This document shows positions 1 to 5,242 of a DNA stretch of 5,532 nt, one piece after another. Positions within the stretch are counted from its first letter, which is position 1. Each line of letters starts with the position of its first letter. This DNA is from Flavobacteriales bacterium. Its GTDB lineage: Bacteria; Bacteroidota; Bacteroidia; Flavobacteriales; BACL11. The notes under the pieces were generated by a model. The model ran no database searches. It saw nothing but the letters and a program-made list of their open reading frames with translations, and was not told the DNA's origin. A program made the translations under genes and the position numbers. Location: assembly GCA_018675825.1 (NCBI GenBank), contig JABGXK010000058.1:1-5532 (forward strand), given 5' to 3'.

Positions 1-1283
1 AATTTAAAAACTTATATATTTACTATGATAATACTGTAGAAGTAGAACAAACCTCTAATTGTATAACTCTTTTTTCTGGTATCTTATGGTCAGGTAGCTT
101 AGATACTATTCCTAACGGACAATTTTATAGTATTAAAATATATGAAAATACTGTTGAAGTTATAACAGATTTTATATCAGATTTTTGTGTTTACTACTTA
201 AAAAAAGATGATTTATTTATTTTAACTAATAGCATATTAGATATTAGTTCATCTGTAAATGTAACTTATCTTCGTTGGTGGTTACGTAATCCACTAATAG
301 ATAACAATACTACTATACTTAATGATGTTTTTACTGTTAATAGATTTACTAAACATTATTTTAGTCTTAGTGGTGATACTATTAAAGAAACTACTTATTT
401 AAAACCTACTTACTTTACAGATTCATTCATACCTACCCATACTTTTGATGAAGCAAAGCATATTGTAAAAAATATACTTACAGAAAACTTATCTAAATTT
501 CCTAAAAATACTACTTTTCTATGTAGTTCTGGTATTGATAGTATATTACTTCATCAGTTAAATCCTAATTTTAAGCTAATATCTTATCAAGGTGATTGGT
601 GGGAAAGAGAAAAGATAAAACAAATATCTTCTAACCATAAGATATATACTTTTTCTAAAAAAGAGTATCTAGATGCTTGTAAAAGTATAGAAAAATGCGT
701 AAACATACCAAGTAAACACTATTCATTAAAAATTGAAACTTATATTCTTAGTCAACAAACTGATAATATAATTCTAAATGGTTCATATGGGGACGAAATA
801 TTCTGGCATGAACCTGTATGTGCTATGGCTAACTATTACTGGCAACAGGGTAATAAAAGTTATACAGAATATTTAAACTTTATTGATGCTTATTACACTA
901 ATCAACCTTATCAAACTACTCAGCATACATACTATAAAATCAAAGATTCTTCTTGCATAGAAGACTGTTTATCTGATAAACTATTACTTAGATACTCTTA
1001 TTTAAAGGATTTACGACCTTTAAGTAACAAATTAGTACTTAGTCCTTACATTGATTTACGTCTTCGTACTTTATTACCTAAATGTGATATAGAAACACAA
1101 CAACGATCTAGTTATGATGCAGAACTACAATTTGCTTTACTAGATAATAAAGACAAAGTTAATCGTTTTAAGATGGGAGGCGAAGAAGGACACGACTTAT
1201 TTAATGATAAAATGTCTCTTTCCCGGAGAGATATGATGAAACATTTTTTAAAAAATTATAGGAACTATCATGATACTTTGTAA
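1..1283 (+). CDS. Asparagine-synthetase-like amidoligase, 5' end outside window
   Basis: The frame is open from the left edge (first full codon at 3) to TAA 1281-1283, giving 426 visible residues. No in-frame ATG precedes 825, and that ATG lies after both catalytic motifs, so the true start is upstream of the window. Numbering from base 3, residues about 30-150 resemble the back half of an N-terminal glutaminase-like domain. The PP-loop is SSGIDS (175-180; SGGxDS in the family), and NGSYGDEIFWH (259-269) matches the second ATP/Mg site, usually SGxGGDExFxG. PYIDLRL near residues 353-359 matches the C-terminal core. The family adenylates a carboxylate and then forms an amide. Any nucleophilic Cys2 would be off-window, so glutamine use cannot be judged. 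It overlaps the aminotransferase gene by 14 nt, which argues for a shared pathway. It could be true AsnB, but the divergent motifs fit a specialised amidoligase (as in beta-lactam synthetase or lasso cyclase relatives) at least as well. The fold is secure; the substrate is unknown. Confidence 0.85.
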   Translation, partial: FKNLYIYYDNTVEVEQTSNCITLFSGILWSGSLDTIPNGQFYSIKIYENTVEVITDFISDFCVYYLKKDDLFILTNSILDISSSVNVTYLRWWLRNPLIDNNTTILNDVFTVNRFTKHYFSLSGDTIKETTYLKPTYFTDSFIPTHTFDEAKHIVKNILTENLSKFPKNTTFLCSSGIDSILLHQLNPNFKLISYQGDWWEREKIKQISSNHKIYTFSKKEYLDACKSIEKCVNIPSKHYSLKIETYILSQQTDNIILNGSYGDEIFWHEPVCAMANYYWQQGNKSYTEYLNFIDAYYTNQPYQTTQHTYYKIKDSSCIEDCLSDKLLLRYSYLKDLRPLSNKLVLSPYIDLRLRTLLPKCDIETQQRSSYDAELQFALLDNKDKVNRFKMGGEEGHDLFNDKMSLSRRDMMKHFLKNYRNYHDTL

Positions 1284-2133
1284 TAAAAACTTTAATAGTC
1301 TCCCTTTATGGGACATGCATGTTCCTATTACTTCTCCTACTTTAAAATACGGAATTGGACTGTTTGAAGGTGTAGCAAGTTATTTTATAAACCACGAAAT
1401 GCAGATTTTATACTTAGATAGACATTTAAAAAGATTACAAGAAGGTGTAAAAACTTTACGACTTGATTATGATTTTGATATAGATAGAATAGCACAAGCT
1501 GTTCAAGATACTATATTTGATAATAGGTTTCAAGAAACTGTACATACACGAATATCTTTACTACTTGAAGGAGAGGGAGAGATTAATGCTAAAGGCCCTG
1601 TATCTCTTTATATTATACCTACTCCGCTATCTCAACGCAATAAAAGTAAAGATAATCTTTCTGTACAAATTTCTATGTACAAACGACCAGCAGAAACCTC
1701 TATGCCTATGCGAATTAAGTCTATTGCTAACTATCATAATTCTAGGTTAGGATTGATACAAGCAAACTATGATGGGTATGATTCTTGTGTGTTTTTAAAT
1801 GATAATGGTAAAGTAACAGAAGGACCAGGGTGTTGTATTTTTATAGTAAAAGATCATAAGATTTCTACTCCATCACTATCTTCCGGCATATTGCCAAGTA
1901 TTACACGACAAACTATTATTTCTAACTATCCTTATAACATATCAGAACGTGAAATAGATTATACTGAATTACTACAAGCAGATGAGGCATTCTTTGTAGG
2001 AACATCTACTGAAGTAAAACGTATTCACTCTATAAACGGGCATGTATTAAATGGTGGGACTCTTTGTGAGCGCATCAAATCTTTATATGAAAAGATAATT
2101 TATTATGATTCGACAAGACTTAATAGAAATTGA
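1270..2133 (+). CDS. Class IV (fold-type IV) PLP aminotransferase
   Basis: The 287-aa product has about the usual length for the branched-chain / D-amino acid aminotransferase / aminodeoxychorismate lyase family and appears complete. YGIGLFEGV (27-35) is the N-terminal signature and LDRHLKRL (49-56) follows it. Lys150 in RIKSIANYHNSRL is the expected PLP Schiff-base lysine. Glu184 in VTEGPGCCIF is the residue that contacts the PLP ring nitrogen. TPSLSSGILPSITR (200-213) and GTSTEVKRI (244-252) form the phosphate-binding and C-terminal motifs. The overall pattern is closest to branched-chain aminotransferases, but the Arg after FEG in many of them is replaced (FEGVASY), so substrate preference may differ. 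The ATG at 1270 sits inside the end of the upstream gene, with AGGA at 1260-1263 as a ribosome site. The 3' end overlaps the decarboxylase gene by 29 nt. Expected role: cytosolic amino-group transfer to or from a keto acid in the pathway served by its neighbours. Family certain, substrate not. Confidence 0.93.
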   Translation: MILCNKNFNSLPLWDMHVPITSPTLKYGIGLFEGVASYFINHEMQILYLDRHLKRLQEGVKTLRLDYDFDIDRIAQAVQDTIFDNRFQETVHTRISLLLEGEGEINAKGPVSLYIIPTPLSQRNKSKDNLSVQISMYKRPAETSMPMRIKSIANYHNSRLGLIQANYDGYDSCVFLNDNGKVTEGPGCCIFIVKDHKISTPSLSSGILPSITRQTIISNYPYNISEREIDYTELLQADEAFFVGTSTEVKRIHSINGHVLNGGTLCERIKSLYEKIIYYDSTRLNRN

Positions 2134-3031
2134 ATCTAAACACAGAACTTACAATATATTAGCTAATTATAACGGGTATGTAATTGATACTGTACAAGTT
2201 ATGGCTAATGTATTTAAATTTAAAAATCGTTATCCTACTGTAAAAATACTTTTTCCAGTTAAAATTGCACCTATACCTGATATTTTAGATAGACTTGCTC
2301 CTTATGTAGATGGTTGGGACATATCTAATGTAGAAGAGTTCAAATTAATACAACAGTATGATATGTTAGTATCGTTATGTGGTCCTTCTTGGGATGCTCA
2401 TGATATTTATACTATTACTTCAGATAATCTATTTTTAGTAGTTGATGGAGATGCGCAGTTTGAAATAGCTAAAGATCATTCATTTACTACTTTTAATCGT
2501 GTAAATGAATATAGAATTTCTAAGAAACAATCATTCTTTGGTAATTTTAGAACAGATTTTCTTAATGCGCATATTCATTTTTCTCATAATTCAAGAACAG
2601 TAGAGAACTATAATGCTTTCTTAGAACGCTATAACGATTGTGAACAACTAAATATAGGTGGTGGTTTTCACAATTTTGATGAAACAATACAACTAAATAA
2701 TCAAATAATATATGCAGAACCTGGTCAAATTTTCTTTGAAAATGCTGTTTATCTAGCATGTGATGTAATAGAACGTAAAAAAGGAATACTAGTATTAGAT
2801 AAATCTATATACTGTCATCTAGGTTGGAGTAATAAACATAAAATTCTAGCTGATGATCCTTATAATAATACAAAATCAATACTTATAGGACCAACTTGTT
2901 CTTCTTCTGACTATATAGGACAAGCTGAATATAATGAAAATAAAGTTATATTTTCTAATATACCAGCTACTTGTTTAGGACTAAATAGATCTTTCAATGG
3001 TATACCAAAAGCAAATATTACGATAATATAA
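2105..3031 (+). CDS. Fold-type III PLP-dependent decarboxylase (Orn/Lys/DAP/carboxynorspermidine-like)
   Basis: The 308-aa product carries the alanine-racemase-fold decarboxylase motifs in order. Lys53 in FPVKIAP is the PLP lysine, and GWDISNVEEF (70-79) is the usual GfDvaS-E block. FGNFRTDF (145-152) is followed by HIHFSHNS (156-163), where His158 or His161 would stack on PLP. NIGGGFH (183-189) and EPGQIF (205-210) bind the phosphate. GPTCSSSD (262-269) supplies the catalytic Cys265 expected at the dimer interface, and FNG (297-299) lies near the C-terminus. Family members usually have about 380-420 residues, so this is a compact version, yet no key motif is missing and it does not look truncated. 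Such enzymes decarboxylate ornithine, lysine, diaminopimelate or carboxynorspermidine; the sequence does not settle which. The start overlaps the aminotransferase end by 29 nt and has only a weak A-rich upstream site, so translational coupling is likely. Confidence 0.9.
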   Translation: MIRQDLIEIESKHRTYNILANYNGYVIDTVQVMANVFKFKNRYPTVKILFPVKIAPIPDILDRLAPYVDGWDISNVEEFKLIQQYDMLVSLCGPSWDAHDIYTITSDNLFLVVDGDAQFEIAKDHSFTTFNRVNEYRISKKQSFFGNFRTDFLNAHIHFSHNSRTVENYNAFLERYNDCEQLNIGGGFHNFDETIQLNNQIIYAEPGQIFFENAVYLACDVIERKKGILVLDKSIYCHLGWSNKHKILADDPYNNTKSILIGPTCSSSDYIGQAEYNENKVIFSNIPATCLGLNRSFNGIPKANITII

Positions 3032-3215
3032 GTAGACATTCGTAGAATTTTATGCTACTTTAATTGCATAGCAAGAACACAATGTATTCCGTAGGAACTG
3101 AGCTGTGGAACACGAGGGAACAATTTGGGCACAACGTTTGGTTCGGAGAACCTTATCGTTGACAACGTAAAAACGGAGTTTTTTAAGGTGTTACGTCAAA
3201 GTTGCGCCTTTTTTT
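3032..3215 (+). ncRNA. Possible structured small RNA or 3' UTR with GGA-loop hairpins
   Basis: This stretch carries no credible ORF and is richer in G than the genes before it. It contains five GGA motifs (3094, 3107, 3117, 3145, 3175), the first three as direct GGAAC repeats. Two lie in hairpin loops: GGTTC/GAACC around GGA (3140-3152, extended by CAACG/CGTTG at 3132-3136 and 3157-3161), and AAAAAC/GTTTTT around GGA (3169-3183). Smaller hairpins are TATGC/GCATA (3051-3070) and TTCC/GGAA (3087-3097). It ends in a terminator-like stem and T-run. Repeated GGA, partly in loops, recalls CsrB/RsmY-type RNAs that titrate CsrA, but only one site fits ANGGA in a loop well. I find no convincing promoter directly upstream, so it may be a processed 3' UTR of the cassette. 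The exact 5' end is unknown. Confidence 0.35.
3185..3215 (+). terminator. Probable intrinsic terminator after the PLP cassette / RNA
   Basis: AAGGTGT (3185-3191) pairs with GCGCCTT (3204-3210) as a 7-bp stem including two G-U pairs, with a 12-nt loop, followed by a seven-base T run (3209-3215). The stem is modest but the T run is good. It lies between the metabolic cassette and the promoter of the next operon, where a stop is expected. Confidence 0.6.
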
Positions 3216-3217
3216 AT

Positions 3218-3246
3218 TTGCATGTTTGTTATAATTTTTGTATTAT
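3218..3246 (+). promoter_or_regulatory. Sigma70-like promoter for the lysis block
   Basis: TTGCAT (3218-3223) is separated by exactly 17 nt from TATTAT (3241-3246). Transcription would begin near 3253, giving a very short leader that still contains the GGAG site before ATG 3270. A TATAAT at 3230-3235 lacks a properly spaced -35. Spacing and position right after a terminator make this convincing, although AT-rich DNA yields such boxes by chance. Confidence 0.6.
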
Positions 3247-3259
3247 AGTATATAAACAT

Positions 3260-3265
3260 GGAGAG
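3260..3265 (+). promoter_or_regulatory. Ribosome binding site that sets the start at 3270
   Basis: GGAGAG overlaps the first possible ATG (3258) and lies 4-6 nt before ATG 3270. It can therefore serve only the second ATG. The 3258 start would have almost no leader from the predicted transcription start. Confidence 0.7.
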
Positions 3266-3269
3266 AATT

Positions 3270-3557
3270 ATGCCTCAATATATGATTAGGAAAGGTATAT
3301 ATGGACATGAGATTGCAAAGTTTGATGACTCAAATGCGTCGTTGGATGTATATACTATTAATTCCAGAGGCTGTTCTTGTCCTGCTCGTTCTCGTTCTTG
3401 CAAGCACACACGTATTTTAACAGCTTGGAAGAAAAGTAATGTGGAAGGTATAGTTTTTGATGATGATGCTCAAGAGATTGGTAATATTTTTAATTTTAGT
3501 ACTATTGCCAATAAAAGTAGCAGCAAAAACAGAAACAGCTCTAAAATGTATGGCTAA
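3270..3557 (+). CDS. Small SWIM-type zinc-finger protein
   Basis: The product has 95 aa from ATG 3270, chosen because GGAG at 3260-3263 is correctly spaced for it; ATG 3258 would add four residues. Residues 1-33 (MPQYMIRKGIYGHEIAKFDD onward) look like a short beta-rich lead-in. GCSCPARSRSCKHTRIL (34-50) then gives CxCx6CxH (Cys35, Cys37, Cys44, His46), the SWIM zinc-binding pattern, known in DNA-binding and protein-interaction contexts. The tail from about residue 60 is acidic and then Ser/Asn/Lys-rich, likely disordered; it is encoded by DNA that also encodes the signal peptide of the endolysin in another frame. First gene of a promoter-led block with the endolysin. The role in the phage is unknown; a small DNA-binding or regulatory protein is a guess. 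Confidence 0.7.
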   Translation: MPQYMIRKGIYGHEIAKFDDSNASLDVYTINSRGCSCPARSRSCKHTRILTAWKKSNVEGIVFDDDAQEIGNIFNFSTIANKSSSKNRNSSKMYG

Positions 3558-3984
3558 GAATATATATTTTGAAGCTAAAAGTGAAAGTTTTGCTGGACAA
3601 GCTGCTGTTGCGCTTGTTGTCTTAAATCGTGTTAAGCACAAAGCATTTCCCTCTACTATTTGTGAAGTTATCTATGAAGGACCGCTTTACGAAAGTTGGA
3701 AAACTAGGCAAATCCCAGATCTTCCCCGAGAACTTAGGACATACTATCCTCGTAGAGATAGGTGTCAATTTAGTTGGTATTGTGATGGAAAAGCAGATAA
3801 AGTAAAAGAGGAATCAGCGTATCAAGAAGCGCACAGGATAGCGTGGCTTGTGTTGAATGGTCATATTTTTGATTTTACAGAGGGAGCTATTTTTTATCAT
3901 GCTGACTATGTACAGCCTAAATGGGCTAAAGACAAACAAAAACTATTTCAGCTTGATAATCATATATTTTACAGGAATAAATAA
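3460..3984 (+). CDS. SleB/CwlJ-family cell wall hydrolase (putative endolysin)
   Basis: The product has 174 aa from ATG 3460. A TTG at 3457 is an alternative start with better spacing (8 nt) from GGAAGG at 3443-3448. Residues 1-22 form a signal sequence: MMMLKR, then a hydrophobic run (LVIFLILVLLPI), then KVAA with a possible cleavage after Ala22. The rest matches the Hydrolase_2 domain. MAKNIYFEAKSE (31-42) holds Glu38, the likely catalytic acid (the family E-A-x-x-E). GQAAVALVVLNRVKHKAFPSTICEVIYE (46-73), CQFSWYCDG (102-110), GAIFYHADYVQPKWA (142-156) and NHIFYR (167-172) follow. The family cleaves peptidoglycan. With Sec-type export in a phage setting, this would be the endolysin acting in the periplasm, or a signal-arrest-release form if uncleaved. 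It overlaps the SWIM gene by about 100 nt and abuts the 58-aa hydrophobic gene (TAATG), as lysis genes often do. Confidence 0.9.
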   Translation: MMMLKRLVIFLILVLLPIKVAAKTETALKCMAKNIYFEAKSESFAGQAAVALVVLNRVKHKAFPSTICEVIYEGPLYESWKTRQIPDLPRELRTYYPRRDRCQFSWYCDGKADKVKEESAYQEAHRIAWLVLNGHIFDFTEGAIFYHADYVQPKWAKDKQKLFQLDNHIFYRNK

Positions 3985-4160
3985 TGATAGACTATTTTAC
4001 TAAACAACCCGGAAATATACAGTTTTATACTAATAATTTAGCATATCATGTAGCAGCTTTAGTAGGATTTGAATTTTTAATGTCAGGAACTATATCTAAT
4101 TGGGGTTTACTATCCGGAATATTACTCGCAGATCATAGGTACTTCAGTAATTACAGTTAA
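3984..4160 (+). CDS. 58-aa hydrophobic protein, candidate holin or lysis accessory
   Basis: This short ORF starts on the last base of the endolysin stop (TAATG) and has AGGA at 3973-3976, 7 nt before its ATG, so it is very likely translated. The N-terminus (MIDYFTKQPGNIQFYTNN) is polar. Residues 19-33 (LAYHVAALVGFEFLM) and 40-49 (WGLLSGILLA) are hydrophobic with a short SGTISN break, which fits one long or two short membrane segments. The end (DHRYFSNYS) is polar. I do not recognise a family. The position directly after the endolysin suggests a holin, pinholin or similar membrane lysis protein, but nothing in the sequence proves it; with His22 and Glu30 in or near the first segment, a peripheral protein is also possible. 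Confidence 0.6.
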   Translation: MIDYFTKQPGNIQFYTNNLAYHVAALVGFEFLMSGTISNWGLLSGILLADHRYFSNYS

Positions 4161-4167
4161 TTTTTTC

Positions 4168-4196
4168 TTGCTTATTGATATTTTTTGAATTATAAT
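4168..4196 (+). promoter_or_regulatory. Strong sigma70-like promoter for the DUF932 gene
   Basis: TTGCTT (4168-4173), exactly 17 nt, then a perfect TATAAT (4191-4196). A second TATAAT at 4200-4205 could pair with TTGATA (4175-4180) at 19 nt. The -10 lies inside a 12-nt perfect palindrome GAATTATAATTC (4187-4198), which could be an operator but may be chance in AT-rich DNA. AAGGAG at 4215-4220 follows, 8 nt before ATG 4229. Confidence 0.7.
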
Positions 4197-4228
4197 TCTT
4201 ATAATCGAAAAAATAAGGAGAAATTTAC

Positions 4229-5164
4229 ATGGCACACAACGTAGAAACAATGGCTTATACTGGTCAAGTTCCTTGGCACGGTTTAGGTAAAAAAGTTCCA
4301 TCAGATTTAACATCTGATCAGATGTTACAAGCAGCAGGTTTAGATTGGGAAGTTGTTAAAACTCCCTTATACTATGATTCTGATACAGAAGATGGTGTAA
4401 CTGTTAAAGATCGTTTTGCCTTAATTCGTAAGGAAGATGGTCAGTATATGGATACTGTTGGAGCAAATTGGCGTCCTCTACAAAATCATCAAGCATTTGA
4501 ATTTTTTAATGACTTTATCATGCAAGGTGATATGGAAATGCATACGGCTGGTTCATTACAAAATGGTAAAATTGTATGGGCGTTAGCTAAAATGAAAAAA
4601 AGTTATTCTGTTGTAACTGATGATGAAATGCAACAGTATATGCTTTTTGTTAATCCACATAAGAGAGGAAAAGCAATTGAAGTCCGTTCCACTGATATTC
4701 GTGTTGTTTGCAATAATACTATGGATTTTGCTCTTGAGTCTACATCTAATAAACGCATTGCTGTAAATCACAATTCAGCTTGGGATGAGGATTATGTTAA
4801 AGATATGTTAGGTCTGGCTCATTCGGCTTCTGAAAAATATCAAGAGACCGCTCAGTTTTTAGCATCAAAATCATACACCCAACCTACCCTTGAAGAGTTC
4901 ATTGACTCTCTATTCCCAAATACTGGTAAATCAGATGAGCGTTCTAAAAATGCACATCGTACTCTTGATTTGGTACATGAGCAACCAGGCGCACATTTTG
5001 CAGAAGGTTCCTGGTGGCAAGCATTTAATGCTGTTACACGCATGACAGATCATGAAATGGGTCGTAGTGCTGATTCCCGACTCACGTCGGCATGGTTTGG
5101 TCAGAACCGTACTCGTAAAGCAAAAGCACTTAACTCAGCAGTAGAATACGCAGAAGCCGCTTAA
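4229..5164 (+). CDS. DUF932 phage/plasmid-like protein (TIGR03299 type)
   Basis: The complete 311-aa product matches the DUF932 family through its length. It begins MAHNVETMAYTGQVPWHGLG (PWHGLG at 15-20), followed by AAGLDWEV (35-42). The other family blocks are VGANWRPLQNHQAFEF (77-92), AGSLQNGKIVWALA (107-120), STDIRVVCNNTMDFAL (154-169), NAVTRMTDHEMGR (267-279) and LTSAWFG followed by KAKALNSA (285-304). The family is common on phages, plasmids and integrative elements and its biochemical role is not established; proposals linking it to DNA metabolism are inference. No membrane or signal segment is visible, so it should be cytosolic. It has its own strong promoter, an excellent AAGGAG site and a following terminator, so it is likely a monocistronic, well-expressed gene. 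It is noticeably richer in G+C than the PLP cassette, especially toward its 3' end. Confidence 0.92.
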   Translation: MAHNVETMAYTGQVPWHGLGKKVPSDLTSDQMLQAAGLDWEVVKTPLYYDSDTEDGVTVKDRFALIRKEDGQYMDTVGANWRPLQNHQAFEFFNDFIMQGDMEMHTAGSLQNGKIVWALAKMKKSYSVVTDDEMQQYMLFVNPHKRGKAIEVRSTDIRVVCNNTMDFALESTSNKRIAVNHNSAWDEDYVKDMLGLAHSASEKYQETAQFLASKSYTQPTLEEFIDSLFPNTGKSDERSKNAHRTLDLVHEQPGAHFAEGSWWQAFNAVTRMTDHEMGRSADSRLTSAWFGQNRTRKAKALNSAVEYAEAA

Positions 5165-5173
5165 CTCTTTTAA

Positions 5174-5208
5174 AAGTTGAAAACCCCTTGTTTTCAACTT
5201 AAATTTTT
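5174..5208 (+). terminator. Intrinsic terminator after the DUF932 gene
   Basis: AAGTTGAAAA (5174-5183) and TTTTCAACTT (5191-5200) form a perfect 10-bp stem around a CCCCTTG loop. It is followed by AAA and five T's, a somewhat displaced T tract. On the minus strand the same stem is also followed by T's, so it may work in both directions. Confidence 0.8.
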
Positions 5209-5216
5209 GTTAATAT
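5188..5216 (+). promoter_or_regulatory. Promoter overlapping the terminator, for the last gene
   Basis: TTGTTT (5188-5193), 17 nt, TAATAT (5211-5216). The -35 lies in the loop and right arm of the terminator stem. Transcription would start near 5223, just before the AAGGAG at 5231-5236 and ATG 5243. The spacing matches the other two promoters in the window, but the hexamers are weaker. Confidence 0.5.
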
Positions 5217-5242
5217 ATTCATACTGAAACAAGGAGAGTGTC

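Noticed and set aside
825..1283. Separate 152-aa gene starting at ATG 825
   Set aside because: It is the C-terminal part of a longer frame open to the left edge; conserved motifs lie upstream of this ATG and no ribosome site precedes it.
1517..1750. 77-aa plus-strand ORF inside the aminotransferase gene
   Set aside because: It lies wholly within a gene with clear family motifs and is a shadow in another frame.
2562..2759. Minus-strand ORF opposite the decarboxylase
   Set aside because: It is antisense to a conserved coding region and shows no recognisable protein features.
3094..3121. CRISPR-like repeats (three GGAAC copies)
   Set aside because: The units are only 5 nt with unequal 8- and 5-nt gaps; there is no repeat-spacer structure.
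3139..3153. T-arm of a tRNA (GGTTCGGAGAACC)
   Set aside because: The stem closes on a 3-nt loop, not seven, and no acceptor, D or anticodon arm can be built around it.
3258..3260. ATG 3258 as start of the SWIM gene
   Set aside because: The only good ribosome site (GGAG 3260-3263) overlaps it and is spaced for ATG 3270.
3417..3641. Minus-strand ORF opposite the SWIM/endolysin overlap
   Set aside because: It is antisense to the endolysin, whose motifs are unmistakable.
4122..5043. Three minus-strand ORFs (4122-4313, 4583-4771, 4852-5043)
   Set aside because: All are antisense to DUF932 or its promoter and have no ribosome sites or family motifs.
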